Positions 1 to 10,259 are shown, numbered from the stretch's first letter. The stretch: 64,000 nucleotides of DNA from Taishania sp964580465 (GCA_964580465.1 CAZOKJ010000007.1:24992-88991); one strand, 5' to 3'. The notes: a model not told the origin generated them from the letters alone. A program made the numbers and translations.

Positions 1-686
1 TCTAAAACTTGAATTTGAAGTTTGTCTGACGGATAGTCAAATTTCGCACAAGCATCAATCACGCGTTCAGCTACGTACATTTCGTTAAACATTGGTAATT
101 GAACAGTAACTTTTGGCGTCTTTTCAGGATCGAAAACAGGTGCATCACCTTTTGATTTTTTCTTGCTTTTAGCATAAGCAATTGCAAGATTGAATTGCAA
201 AACTGAATAAAAGAAAATCAAAAGTAAGAACAATCCATACAAGGTTAAAACGATTTTAGCCACTAAATGCGACCAATAATGCTCATGAATATAAACTTTT
301 CCATTTGCATCCGTCATTTTTCTATTTCCCCAATTGAACAACCAAGTTGCTTTTAAGGTAGCTGGAATAGGAGCGCCAAATGTAAAATGTTCCGCATGGT
401 CAGCAGTTAACTCAAAGGTAAATGTACTATCTTTTTTGTAGTCCTTGTCGTTGATTTTAAATTCATAAACTCCCAAAGGAATGTTTTTGAATTGAAATAA
501 ACCATCACGATTTGTTTCTACATAAAATGAATCAGCTGTCTCTGTGTTTTTTATGACAACACCAACATTTTTGATTTCTTTTTCACTTTTTTCGTCTACA
601 AGAGTACCTTGTACCAGTTTAGATACTTGTGAAAAAACACTTCCAGAAAATGTAATTGCAAGAATTACAAGAAGATATTTGTACAT
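1..686 (-). CDS. Membrane glycosyltransferase family 2 with exported N-terminal domain (partial)
   Basis: The start codon is the ATG at 686-684, and the 3' end lies beyond the window edge, so only about 228 residues are seen. Residues 1-20 form a signal peptide ending in VFSQ. A carboxypeptidase-regulatory/CnaB-like beta domain follows, with the typical stretch QGTLVDEKSEKEI. A long hydrophobic membrane segment lies around residues 140-168, and the start of a GT2 domain is visible after it (VTVQLPMFNE, then the region with YPSDKLQIQVL). QLPMFNE is typical of cellulose-synthase-like processive GT2 enzymes, which move sugars from a nucleotide donor at the membrane. The predicted topology is a periplasmic beta domain, one membrane span and a cytoplasmic catalytic domain. 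The acceptor and product are unknown. Confidence 0.8.
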   Translation of the reverse strand, partial: MYKYLLVILAITFSGSVFSQVSKLVQGTLVDEKSEKEIKNVGVVIKNTETADSFYVETNRDGLFQFKNIPLGVYEFKINDKDYKKDSTFTFELTADHAEHFTFGAPIPATLKATWLFNWGNRKMTDANGKVYIHEHYWSHLVAKIVLTLYGLFLLLIFFYSVLQFNLAIAYAKSKKKSKGDAPVFDPEKTPKVTVQLPMFNEMYVAERVIDACAKFDYPSDKLQIQVL

Positions 687-813
687 ATAACGCCAATAAT
701 TAAGTATAAGGATGACAAAGTTATTTAATTATCTTATATTTTTTATAAAATAGATTATTTTTAAGCATGGATATAGATTTTTTTTATATTTTTAACGTTT
801 AAAAGTTTTACTT

Positions 814-3621
814 ATGAAGAATTTTATTTTTCTGACTGTATTTTTAGTGTTAGTTGTCGCAACTACTTTTTCACAACGTAACAATCTACATTTTGATAAC
901 AAACCTTATGTTGAAGGTGAGTTTTTAGTTCAATTAACCAGTGAAAATGAGCTGGCGGGTTTACTCAAAAAAGCACCGGAGACATTTGAATTAAAAGAAC
1001 AAAAATACCTATCAGCACCAATGCGCGTGTGGTTGTTAAGTTTTAATCATCATGCGGTTTCTCATGAACAGTTGCAATATTGGTTGTATCAACAAAAGGA
1101 AGTTTCATTAGCCGATTATAATTACTACATTGAAATGCGTTCGACTATTCCAGGGGATGCAAGTTTCACTCAGCAATGGCATCACCGGAATACTGGTCAA
1201 ACAGGAGGAACTCCAGGAGCTGATATTAGTTCTCATCTGGCTTGGGATATTACAACAGGCGGACGCACAGCAACCAACGATGATATTGTTATTTGTTTGA
1301 TTGAAAGTGGTAATTTAGATCACCAAGATCTTAGTCCGAATCGTTGGAGAAATTTAGCAGAAATTCCAGGAAATGGCATTGATGATGATGGCAATGGTTA
1401 CGTTGACGATTACAATGGCTGGAACCCAATACAAGGGAATGATAATTATGGAAATGGGGCTCATGGAACCAATTGCTTAGGAATGATGGGGGCAAAAGGC
1501 GACAATGGATTCAATGTAGTTGGAGCCAACTGGGATGTTAAATTAATGGTTGTTGGTGATTATAGCATTAACACACAAGCAGAGGCGATTCAGGCATATA
1601 CCTATCCTTTAGTGATGCGCAAACGATGGAATGAAACTGGAGGAACGCAAGGCGCTTTTGTTGTAGCAACTAGTTCTTCTTGGGGAATTGATGGTGCAAA
1701 TCCTGCAAATTATCCTATTTGGTGTGCTTTTTATGATACCTTAGGAACCCATGGAATTTTAAATATCGGAGCAACAACCAATTCCAATTTAAACGTGGAT
1801 ACAGCTGGAGACATGCCAACTGCTTGCCCGAGTAATTATATGATTGGTGTGGGAAGAACAGACCACAATGATAACACTGCTGGTGGTTATGGGGTGAATA
1901 CCGTTTATTTAGGAGCTCCCGGTATTAACGTTGTAACTACTTCGGGAAGTACTGGCATTACCACAACAACAGGTACATCCTTCTCTTGCCCTTTAACTGC
2001 AGGTGTTGTAGGTTTGGCCTATTCCATCCCTTGTCCAAGTTTTATGAGCATTGTTAAGTCAAATCCAAAATTAGGAGCTGACTTAGTTAGAGATGCTTTG
2101 TTAAATGGTGTAGATGTGAAATCTCAATTATCAAGTAGGTTCAAAACTGGTGGGAGATTAAATGCAAAAAACACCTTGGACTTACTCATGGATGAAACGT
2201 GCAGCACTTGTTTTGCAGAAAATATTCAAGCAATGCCAGCAGATAATGCTGCAACAATTAGTTTTTCTGTTAATAATGAAGTCACTTCTACAAAACTTTA
2301 TTGGAGAAAGTATGGGACAACAGATTGGCAAATTGTACCACAACCTACTTCGCCATACCAATTAGTTGGGTTAGAAAATTGTACTGTTTATGAATATTAT
2401 TTGGAAACAACTTGTAGCACAGAAGTAACTTCTTCAGCAATGTACACGATAGCGACAACTAATTGTGGAAATTGCATTGATTTGAGTTATTGTTCAACTA
2501 AAGCAACAGGGTCTAATCAAGGTCGATTAGCTGTTATGACACCAACTTTGACCGTAACAGATTATATCAAGACTGACAATTGGGGTGGAGCAGTGGATCA
2601 AAATTATGTTTATGAAGAAATGGTATTGATGCAAGGTTCATCTGCCATTGTGAATGAAGGATGCGGAACATTGTCGAATGCAGGCAATTTATCAGGTAAA
2701 ATTGCAGTCGCTTTAAGAGGAACTTGTAACTTTTCTGAAAAAGCTTTGTTGGCACAAAATGCAGGAGCTTTAGCATTGGTCATCATCAATAACCAAACAG
2801 CAGCACCGGCTAGCCTTGGGTCTGGTACAGGTGCAGGAAGTGTAACCATTCCAGTAATAATGATTTCACAAGCGCAAGGTAGCTCACTTTTACAAGCTTT
2901 ACAATCTGGAGAATCGACTGCCGCTATTTTAGGAAAACAAAAAGAATGGATAGCTTCGTTTCAATTAGGACAAGTGACTTATCAAACAGGTGATAACAAT
3001 GGTTATTTAGCACCAACAAGCACGGATGGTTTTGATGTAGAACTTGGATCTACCTATGCTTTCAAGCTAACACCAGGCTTTAGTGCTCAAACACTACCAG
3101 AACGTGTTCGCATTTGGTTCGATGAAAACCAAGATGGTCAATTTTCTTCTAATGAATTGTTATACGATCAAACAGTGGCCGGTTTTGGTGAAGTAATGGG
3201 AACGCTAACTATTCCATCAACTGCTGCGACTGGTGTTTCTAGAATGCGTATACAAATGGCTTATGTTGGAACAGGACAAGCTACTTTACCATCTACGTGT
3301 TCAGATTTTACGTGGGGTGAAGTTGAAGATTATTGTGTAACCATTGGAAACAATATGTCTGTTACATCTCTAAAAACGGCTTTATTTAATATCTATCCTA
3401 ATCCAGCAAGCAATCATGTTACCATACAAGCAACAAATCATTCGGCACAATGGCAAGTTCAAATAGTGGATGTAGTGGGCAAAGTTTGGTCAGTGCAACA
3501 ATTTCAAAACAACACCGTTCAGTTATCCATTGATCAATTACAATCGGGGACTTATTTCTTTCAAGTTAAAGATGAAAATGGAGAATTACTTCATGTAGAA
3601 AAGATAATAATTCAGAAATAA
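814..3621 (+). CDS. Secreted S8 (subtilisin-like) peptidase with PA domain and T9SS sorting domain
   Basis: This is a 935-residue exported protein with a signal peptide of about 20 residues (cut near FSQ). An N-terminal propeptide-like stretch precedes an S8 fold at about residues 150-470. It carries the His motif NGAHGTN (His217) and the Ser motif GTSFSCP (Ser389). The position of the catalytic Asp, normally D-T/S-G, reads LIESG, with Glu164. A fibronectin-like stretch follows, then a PA-type insert (about 590-700, GKIAVALRGTCNFSEKA) and a GEVED-type domain (FDENQDGQFSSNELLYD; WGEVEDYCV). A C-terminal T9SS type A sorting domain starts around IYPNPASN and ends in a Lys-rich tail. It should cross the outer membrane through T9SS and become surface-attached or released. 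The Glu substitution makes normal proteolytic activity uncertain. Confidence 0.85.
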   Translation: MKNFIFLTVFLVLVVATTFSQRNNLHFDNKPYVEGEFLVQLTSENELAGLLKKAPETFELKEQKYLSAPMRVWLLSFNHHAVSHEQLQYWLYQQKEVSLADYNYYIEMRSTIPGDASFTQQWHHRNTGQTGGTPGADISSHLAWDITTGGRTATNDDIVICLIESGNLDHQDLSPNRWRNLAEIPGNGIDDDGNGYVDDYNGWNPIQGNDNYGNGAHGTNCLGMMGAKGDNGFNVVGANWDVKLMVVGDYSINTQAEAIQAYTYPLVMRKRWNETGGTQGAFVVATSSSWGIDGANPANYPIWCAFYDTLGTHGILNIGATTNSNLNVDTAGDMPTACPSNYMIGVGRTDHNDNTAGGYGVNTVYLGAPGINVVTTSGSTGITTTTGTSFSCPLTAGVVGLAYSIPCPSFMSIVKSNPKLGADLVRDALLNGVDVKSQLSSRFKTGGRLNAKNTLDLLMDETCSTCFAENIQAMPADNAATISFSVNNEVTSTKLYWRKYGTTDWQIVPQPTSPYQLVGLENCTVYEYYLETTCSTEVTSSAMYTIATTNCGNCIDLSYCSTKATGSNQGRLAVMTPTLTVTDYIKTDNWGGAVDQNYVYEEMVLMQGSSAIVNEGCGTLSNAGNLSGKIAVALRGTCNFSEKALLAQNAGALALVIINNQTAAPASLGSGTGAGSVTIPVIMISQAQGSSLLQALQSGESTAAILGKQKEWIASFQLGQVTYQTGDNNGYLAPTSTDGFDVELGSTYAFKLTPGFSAQTLPERVRIWFDENQDGQFSSNELLYDQTVAGFGEVMGTLTIPSTAATGVSRMRIQMAYVGTGQATLPSTCSDFTWGEVEDYCVTIGNNMSVTSLKTALFNIYPNPASNHVTIQATNHSAQWQVQIVDVVGKVWSVQQFQNNTVQLSIDQLQSGTYFFQVKDENGELLHVEKIIIQK

Positions 3622-3655
3622 CTTGTTGATAGAACGATTTTAGAAAAAAATCATG

Positions 3656-3663
3656 TACCTTTG
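3656..3663 (+). promoter_or_regulatory. Bacteroidota -7 promoter element upstream of lepA
   Basis: TACCTTTG matches the TAnnTTTG consensus of the primary sigma factor of Bacteroidota. It lies 33 bases before the lepA start codon. No clear TTTG -33 box sits at the usual 19-21 base distance. Confidence 0.5.
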
Positions 3664-3696
3664 CGTGTTTTATTCAAGACAGCTTAGAATTAGTAT

Positions 3697-5493
3697 ATGA
3701 AGCACATCAGAAACTTTTGTATTATTGCCCATATTGACCATGGTAAAAGTACCTTGGCAGACCGTTTATTACAAGAAACGAAGACGATTTCAGATCGTGA
3801 GTTACAAGCTCAAACCTTGGATAATATGGATTTGGAACGCGAACGTGGTATTACTATTAAATCACATGCTATTCAAATGAATTATAAATACGAAGGTCAG
3901 GAATATGTGTTAAATTTAATTGACACTCCTGGACACGTCGATTTTTCTTATGAAGTTTCTCGTTCTATTGCTGCGTGTGAAGGTGCTTTATTAATTGTAG
4001 ATGCTTCTCAAGGTATTGAAGCTCAAACGATTTCCAATTTGTACTTAGCATTGGAAAACGACTTGGAGATTATTCCTATTTTAAATAAAATGGACTTGCC
4101 AGGAGCTAGACCAGAGGAAGTGTCCGACGAAATAGTGGACTTAATTGGTTGTAGCTTAGAAGATATTATTCCAGCTTCAGGTAAAACGGGACTTGGAGTA
4201 GATAAAATTTTGGAAGCTGTGGTTAAACGCATTCCTGCACCAGTAGGAGATGAAAATGCACCTCTACAAGCAATGATTTTTGACTCTGTGTTTAATCCGT
4301 TTAGAGGAATTATCGCTTATTACCGCGTAATGAACGGGGTTATTAAAAAGAATCAAAAAGTTAAATTCTTTAACACAGGAAAGGAATACGATGCCGATGA
4401 AATTGGAGTGTTAAAGATGGATTTGTTGCCAAAAAGTGAAGTGAAAGCAGGTGATGTAGGATATATCATTTCAGGTATTAAGCAAGCAAATGAAGTAAAA
4501 GTAGGGGATACCATTACAACAAAGGAAAATCCTTGTTCAGAAGCAATTAAAGGTTTTGAGGACGTAAAACCAATGGTCTTTGCTGGAATTTACCCAGTGG
4601 AAACAGATGATTACGAAGAATTGCGTTATTCAATGGAAAAACTACAATTGAATGACTCTTCTTTGGTGTTTGAACCAGAATCTTCTCAAGCCTTAGGTTT
4701 TGGTTTCCGTTGTGGTTTCTTAGGAATGTTGCACATGGAAATTATCCAGGAACGTTTAGAACGCGAATTTAAAATGACTGTTATCACAACTGTTCCAAAC
4801 GTTTCTTATTATGCATATACGAAGAAAAATCCAAATGAACGAATAGTTGTAAACAATCCTTCGGAATTGCCAGACCCATCTGGAATGGATCGTATCGAAG
4901 AACCTTATATTAGAGCTCAAGTTATTACAAAGTCGGAGTATGTTGGGGCTGTTATGACTTTGTGTATTGACAAACGAGGAGAATTAAAAAACCAAGTTTA
5001 TTTAACGCAAGATCGTGTTGAATTGTCATTTGAAATGCCATTGTCAGAAATAGTATTTGATTTTTATGATCGCCTAAAAACTATTTCTAAAGGTTATGCA
5101 TCTTTTGACTATCACCCAGTAGGATACAAAGAATCTGATTTAGTTAAAATGGATTTAATGCTAAATGGTGAGCAAGTAGATGCTTTGTCAGCATTGGTTC
5201 ACCGTTCCAATGCTTTTGATTTGGGTAAAAAGATTTGCATTAAATTAAAAGAATTAATCCCTAGACAGCAATTTGAAATTCCAATTCAAGCTGCAATTGG
5301 AGCAAAAATCATCGCTCGTGAAACTATCAAAGCATTGCGTAAGGACGTAACTGCAAAATGTTACGGAGGGGATATTTCTCGTAAACGTAAATTATTGGAG
5401 AAACAAAAAGAAGGGAAGAAACGCATGCGCCAAGTAGGACGCGTTGAGGTTCCTCAAGAAGCTTTCTTAGCAGTGTTGAAATTGAATGATTAG
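3697..5493 (+). CDS. lepA: Elongation factor 4 (ribosome back-translocating GTPase LepA)
   Basis: This 598-residue protein has the usual LepA length. It opens with the GTPase domain: P-loop AHIDHGKSTLADRLL, G2 GITIKS, G3 DTPGH and G4 NKMDLP. The EF-Tu-like domain II and EF-G-like domains III and V follow (GFRCGFLGMLHMEI is characteristic). The LepA-specific C-terminal domain carries a basic end (KCYGGDISRKRKLLEKQKEGKKRM). It binds the ribosome and acts on mistranslocated or stalled elongation complexes in the cytoplasm. It is transcribed alone, with its own -7 element and a strong terminator directly behind it. Confidence 0.97.
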   Translation: MKHIRNFCIIAHIDHGKSTLADRLLQETKTISDRELQAQTLDNMDLERERGITIKSHAIQMNYKYEGQEYVLNLIDTPGHVDFSYEVSRSIAACEGALLIVDASQGIEAQTISNLYLALENDLEIIPILNKMDLPGARPEEVSDEIVDLIGCSLEDIIPASGKTGLGVDKILEAVVKRIPAPVGDENAPLQAMIFDSVFNPFRGIIAYYRVMNGVIKKNQKVKFFNTGKEYDADEIGVLKMDLLPKSEVKAGDVGYIISGIKQANEVKVGDTITTKENPCSEAIKGFEDVKPMVFAGIYPVETDDYEELRYSMEKLQLNDSSLVFEPESSQALGFGFRCGFLGMLHMEIIQERLEREFKMTVITTVPNVSYYAYTKKNPNERIVVNNPSELPDPSGMDRIEEPYIRAQVITKSEYVGAVMTLCIDKRGELKNQVYLTQDRVELSFEMPLSEIVFDFYDRLKTISKGYASFDYHPVGYKESDLVKMDLMLNGEQVDALSALVHRSNAFDLGKKICIKLKELIPRQQFEIPIQAAIGAKIIARETIKALRKDVTAKCYGGDISRKRKLLEKQKEGKKRMRQVGRVEVPQEAFLAVLKLND

Positions 5494-5511
5494 AGAATTT
5501 TAAAGCATAGC

Positions 5512-5550
5512 AAAAGAGACTATCCACTTAGGGTAGTCTCTTTTGTTTTT
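5512..5550 (+). terminator. Rho-independent terminator of lepA
   Basis: A perfect 11-bp stem (5512-5522 with 5534-5544, AAAAGAGACTA / TAGTCTCTTTT) with an 11-base loop is followed by a T-rich run. It may also serve the convergent efflux operon from the other side. Confidence 0.85.
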
Positions 5551-5587
5551 TAGCACTCAAAGATGAATTACTAATAAAGACAAGAAT

Positions 5588-7039
5588 TTATTTCCATCCT
5601 CCTCCGAGTGCACGGTAAACACCTATTTTAGCTTCTTTTTCTTTTAATTGAGTTTCTAATAATTCCATTTTAGCATCAAGCGCTTCTTTTTGAGTTAATA
5701 ATACCTCCATGTAGTCAGCTCTAGCTGCGCTATATAGCTCATTTGAAATGGTAATAGCATCATTTAGAATGGCTACTTCTTGCTTTTTTGTTTCGAAACT
5801 TTTTGAAAAATTTTGATCACTTGAAATCTGATTGCATACTTCTATATACGCTTTTAAAATGGTTTGCTGATACTCAATTAATGCTTGATTTTGCTTTGCT
5901 TTTGAAGTATTATACGCTGCTCGAATTCCATTTCGGTTGATTAAAGGAGCAAATAAATCACCAATTAAATTATACAACAATGATTTAGGATTAAACCACA
6001 CAGCAGGGTTAAAGGCTTGCATTCCTACTGATGCTGAAATACCTAAACTTGGGTAAAATGCTGCTTTGGCTGCTTTTACATCAAATTTGGCAGCAACTAA
6101 TTCCCTTTCTGCCTTTTTGATATCTGGACGATTGTTGAGAAGTTGCTCAGGTGTTCCAATAGAGTAGTTCGTTAATATCCTATTGTTTAGATTATCCTTA
6201 TTTCGATCTACTTTTTGAGGGAATCGACCTACAAGATAATTGATTTTGTTCTCTGTTTCTACTATGCTTTGTTGAATTTCATATTGCATGTTTTTCGTTT
6301 TTAATAGCTGAGCTTCAAATCGATTACTTGCGAGTTGAGTAACTTTTGCTGCATCTTTTTGCTGTTTTACTATCTCCAATATGTCGGATTGAATTTGAAT
6401 AAATTGATTTATAATGTCTAATTGATTATCCAAAACCAATAATTTGTAATAGTTTTCTGCTATTTCGGAAACGATTGAAGTTGTCATGTAGTTTTTTCCT
6501 TCAATAGAAGCTAAGTATCGAGAAAGTGCAGCATTCTTACTATTTCTCATTTTACGCCAAATATCTGCTTCCCATGAAAATTTTGCTCCGATGATAAAAT
6601 CCCCTAAAGGTTCAGGAAAAGCCTTCCCATCTTGGATGTGAAGTTGGCTCTCTACAGCTCCATTTCGGGTGAATTCGGCAGATTTATCTAATCCTGTGCC
6701 GAGTTGTAAACCACCAGTTGGCAAGTATTCACCTTTTTTAGCACGTACTTCACTTTTTGCAATTTCAATTTCTTGCATTGTGATGGTTAATTCTTGATTG
6801 TGTTTTAAAGCAGAATCAATGAGCTGGGTTAACATTGGATCTGAAAAAACAGCTTTCCAGTTTTGATTGGCAATACTGTTGGTGTCTTGTTCAGCAGCAT
6901 TTGCATATACCGATGGTATATAGTCTTTACCTTGTTTGTATGTCTCATCTTGCAAGGCTGTTTTGGAGCTTTTACACCCCAAAACAACAAATGCAAGTAC
7001 AACTACAAAAATGAGTTTATGATGAAAATACTTAGTCAT
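5588..7039 (-). CDS. Outer-membrane efflux lipoprotein, TolC/NodT (OMF) family
   Basis: This 483-residue protein has a lipoprotein signal peptide with the lipobox Cys at residue 22 (FVVLGCKSS). The body is the duplicated, mostly alpha-helical outer-membrane-factor repeat. Markers include LIDSALKHNQELTI, GLQLGTGLDKS, FSWEADIWRKMRNSKNAA and the second-half motif NNRPDIKKAERELVAAKFDVKAAK. OMF proteins form the trimeric channel tunnel that lets substrates leave the periplasm. The start codon overlaps the end of the pump gene by 8 bases, so the two are translationally linked. It is the last gene of the adaptor-pump-channel operon. Confidence 0.93.
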   Translation of the reverse strand: MTKYFHHKLIFVVVLAFVVLGCKSSKTALQDETYKQGKDYIPSVYANAAEQDTNSIANQNWKAVFSDPMLTQLIDSALKHNQELTITMQEIEIAKSEVRAKKGEYLPTGGLQLGTGLDKSAEFTRNGAVESQLHIQDGKAFPEPLGDFIIGAKFSWEADIWRKMRNSKNAALSRYLASIEGKNYMTTSIVSEIAENYYKLLVLDNQLDIINQFIQIQSDILEIVKQQKDAAKVTQLASNRFEAQLLKTKNMQYEIQQSIVETENKINYLVGRFPQKVDRNKDNLNNRILTNYSIGTPEQLLNNRPDIKKAERELVAAKFDVKAAKAAFYPSLGISASVGMQAFNPAVWFNPKSLLYNLIGDLFAPLINRNGIRAAYNTSKAKQNQALIEYQQTILKAYIEVCNQISSDQNFSKSFETKKQEVAILNDAITISNELYSAARADYMEVLLTQKEALDAKMELLETQLKEKEAKIGVYRALGGGWK

Positions 7040-10000
7040 TTTTTCTAATTATTTTTTTGATTAATTCTTTCAATTTTCTTTCTTGTTTCTTTTGAGGTTC
7101 AACATACTCAACGAAATCTTCACTTAAAGGCGAATCTTCTTGGTCTTTTATGTAATACTTACCTTCGGCTAATGTTCCGAAAATGTAATACAAACCTGGT
7201 ACAATGATGACACCAAATAGAGTACCCGTAATCATTCCTCCAAGTGCTGATGCACCAATGGTATGGTTACTAACTGAACCTGGACCATGTGCCACAACCA
7301 ATGGAACAAGTCCTGCGATGAACGCTAATGAAGTCATTAAGATGGCTCTGAAACGAATTTTAGCTCCTTCAACTGCTGCGTCAAACACGCTCATCCCTTC
7401 ACGATGCTTCATGAAGGCGAATTCCACAATCAAGATTGCGTTTTTGCCCAGTAGTCCGACCAGCATGATGAGCCCGATTTGTGCATAGATGTCATTGGCT
7501 AATCCCATTAACTTTAATAATAAGAATGAGCCCAAGATACCTAGAGGTAAGGACAAAATAACAACCAACGGAATTAAGAAACTTTCGTATTGTGCTGATA
7601 GCACCAAATAGGTAAATAAGATTACAACTACAAAGATGACAATTGCTTCATTTCCTCTTGCTGCTTCTGTATAAGATAAACCTTCCCACGCAATGTCATA
7701 GCCTTTTGGTAATGTTTCTTTTGCCACTTCTTGAATTGCTTTGATAGCATCACCAGAAGTATAGCCAGGAGCTGGAATTCCACGAATTGCAGATGAGGTG
7801 TAGAGATTAAAACGAGTAATTTCATTCGGTCCTTGTGTTTTTTTCATGGTCATAAACGACGAATACGGAACCATTTCACCTTCTTCATTTTTGATAAATA
7901 AATTCATTACGTCAGATGGCATTTTTCTAAATTTAGGATCTGCTTGCGTATATACTTTGAAGAAGTTATTGAAACGAATGAATCCTTGTTCGTATGTACT
8001 ACCAATCAAAATGTCCAGATTATCCATTGCTTTACCGATGGAAACACCTTTTTGCATGGCTTTTAAGTTGTCAATTTCCAAGTTGTATTGAGGATAATTA
8101 GCTGCGTAGAAAGTAAACAATCCAGTAAGCTCTTTTCGCTTTTGTAAAGCAGCCATGAAATCATCGTTTACTTTGCTAAATTCTTGATAGTCTGTTTCTT
8201 CTCCTTTGTCTAATAATCTTAATGAGAAGCCGTCTGAAGAACCATAACCAGGAACTGCAGGTGGTTCAAAGAATTCTACCACAGTACCTAAGTCTTTTGT
8301 TTTTTCTTCTAACTCTTCAATGATTTTATGTACATTGTTTTTTCTTTCAGACCAATCTTTTAAGTTGATAATACAAGTTCCAGCATTGGATCCACGGCCT
8401 TCAGTTAAAACCTCGTAACCAGCCAATGATGTAACCGATTGAACTCCTTCTATTTTTTCTGCTATTGTTTGAAGTTTTCTTGAAATTTCATTGGTTCGTT
8501 CTAAGGTTGTTCCAGGAGGCGTTTGAACAATAGCGTAAATCATACCTTGGTCTTCATTGGGAACAAAACCAGCAGGTAGTGATTGATTGACCATGAAAAT
8601 TCCAACCCCAAATCCAATTAAAATTCCCCAAGTGATGACTTTACGATTAACAATTTTACTTAATAAATTTGTATAGCGACCAGTAAATTTCTCAAACATT
8701 CGGTTGAACCAATCAATGAAGATAGTAATTGGTGTTTTTCGTTTTGAGTGACCATGATTTGGTTTCAAAATCATCGCGCAGAGAACGGGTGTCAATGTTA
8801 AGGCTACAACTCCAGAAAGCAAGATGGAACTTGCCATTGTAATAGAAAATTGGCGATAAAAAACACCAACTGGACCTGACATAAATGAAATAGGAACAAA
8901 TACAGAGGTCATTACCAAGGTGATGGCAATAATGGCTCCGCTGATTTCTTCCAGCACTTCTTTCGTTGCTTTGTAGGGAGATAAGTGCTTTTCTTCCATC
9001 TTTGCATGGACAGCCTCGACGACGACTATTGCGTTGTCGACTACAATACCAATAGCTAACACCAATGCAAATAAGGTAATCATGTTAATGGTTAAGCCAA
9101 ATAATTGCATAAAAATAAATGCACCAATCAATGAAACAGGTACTGCAATAATTGGAATTAATGTGGAGCGTAAATCACCAAGGAAAATGTACACAACAAT
9201 AGCTACTAATATGAAAGCTTCTACCAATGTGTGAATTACTTTATCGATAGATGCATCTACAAATTTTGATACGTCATAATTGATTTCATAATTCATCCCA
9301 GCAGGGAAGCTTTTCTTCATTTCTTTTAATTTTTCCTTGACTTGTTCAATTACCTGACTGGCATTACTTCCTATGTTTTGCTTTAGTACAATAGATGCAG
9401 AAGGGTAACCATCCTTATTTGAGTAAATATCAAAGAATTCACTGCCAAATTCTACCGTTGCAATATCTTTTAGTTTTAGTATTTCTCCTTCTGAATTAGC
9501 TCTGATGATGATGTTCTCATACTCTTCAGGCTTGTTGAATCTACCTTTGTAAGTAAGTGTGTATTCTAATGACTGAGCTTCTTTACCTGTACTTTGACCT
9601 AAGCGACCAGGTCTCCCAATAACGCTTTGTTCATCAATAGCATTCATAACATCGTCGGTTGAGACTTTGTAAGCTCGCATTCTATCAGGGTTTAACCAAA
9701 TTCGCATAGCATATTTACGAGAACCCAAAATTTGTGCGCGCCCCATACCGTTGATACGCTGCAACTCTGGAAGGATAGTCCCATTTGCGTAGTTGTATAA
9801 AAACTTTTCATCTGCACCTTTGTCTTTGCTGTATAGGTTGACATACATCAACATACTTGGCTGAATAGGGGTGATGATTACCCCTTCACGTTGCACTAGT
9901 GGAGGAAGGTTGTTCATCACTTGGTCAATCCTTGTTTTGACATTTACAACTGCATCACTAGGATTTGTTCCTGGTTCAAAAATGATTTGAATGGTTGCTT

Positions 10001-10259
10001 CCCCAGCACTTGTAGCGTCAGAAACGATGTAACGCATACCTTGAACACCATTGATTGCTCTTTCTAATGGAACAAGAGTTGAAGAGACTAAAACATCAGC
10101 ACTAGCACCTGGAAAGGCTATGAATACATTGACTTGAGGTGGAGCGATTTCAGGAAATTGAGAAATAGGTCGTGTATTAATGGCTAAAAAACCAAGAAAA
10201 ACGATTGCCAAGGATAGCGATAACGCTAAAACTGGGCGTTTGATAAATTTACTAAACAT
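7032..10259 (-). CDS. RND multidrug efflux pump, AcrB/HAE1 family permease
   Basis: At 1075 residues this is the normal length for an HAE1 inner-membrane pump. It begins with the conserved MFSKFIKRPVLALSLS and the Pro-rich start of the porter domain (QFPEIAPPQVNV). It has twelve predicted membrane spans and the GAG-like trimer elements. In TM4 the proton-relay motif reads GIVVDNAIVVVE, so the second Asp of the E. coli DD pair is Asn409 here, while Asp408 is kept. In TM10 the Lys of GLLGKNAILIVEFA is present. The pump exports hydrophobic compounds from periplasm or membrane, driven by protons. Substrates cannot be told from the sequence. It sits between adaptor (11-base gap) and channel (8-base overlap). 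Confidence 0.95.
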   Translation of the reverse strand: MFSKFIKRPVLALSLSLAIVFLGFLAINTRPISQFPEIAPPQVNVFIAFPGASADVLVSSTLVPLERAINGVQGMRYIVSDATSAGEATIQIIFEPGTNPSDAVVNVKTRIDQVMNNLPPLVQREGVIITPIQPSMLMYVNLYSKDKGADEKFLYNYANGTILPELQRINGMGRAQILGSRKYAMRIWLNPDRMRAYKVSTDDVMNAIDEQSVIGRPGRLGQSTGKEAQSLEYTLTYKGRFNKPEEYENIIIRANSEGEILKLKDIATVEFGSEFFDIYSNKDGYPSASIVLKQNIGSNASQVIEQVKEKLKEMKKSFPAGMNYEINYDVSKFVDASIDKVIHTLVEAFILVAIVVYIFLGDLRSTLIPIIAVPVSLIGAFIFMQLFGLTINMITLFALVLAIGIVVDNAIVVVEAVHAKMEEKHLSPYKATKEVLEEISGAIIAITLVMTSVFVPISFMSGPVGVFYRQFSITMASSILLSGVVALTLTPVLCAMILKPNHGHSKRKTPITIFIDWFNRMFEKFTGRYTNLLSKIVNRKVITWGILIGFGVGIFMVNQSLPAGFVPNEDQGMIYAIVQTPPGTTLERTNEISRKLQTIAEKIEGVQSVTSLAGYEVLTEGRGSNAGTCIINLKDWSERKNNVHKIIEELEEKTKDLGTVVEFFEPPAVPGYGSSDGFSLRLLDKGEETDYQEFSKVNDDFMAALQKRKELTGLFTFYAANYPQYNLEIDNLKAMQKGVSIGKAMDNLDILIGSTYEQGFIRFNNFFKVYTQADPKFRKMPSDVMNLFIKNEEGEMVPYSSFMTMKKTQGPNEITRFNLYTSSAIRGIPAPGYTSGDAIKAIQEVAKETLPKGYDIAWEGLSYTEAARGNEAIVIFVVVILFTYLVLSAQYESFLIPLVVILSLPLGILGSFLLLKLMGLANDIYAQIGLIMLVGLLGKNAILIVEFAFMKHREGMSVFDAAVEGAKIRFRAILMTSLAFIAGLVPLVVAHGPGSVSNHTIGASALGGMITGTLFGVIIVPGLYYIFGTLAEGKYYIKDQEDSPLSEDFVEYVEPQKKQERKLKELIKKIIRKND

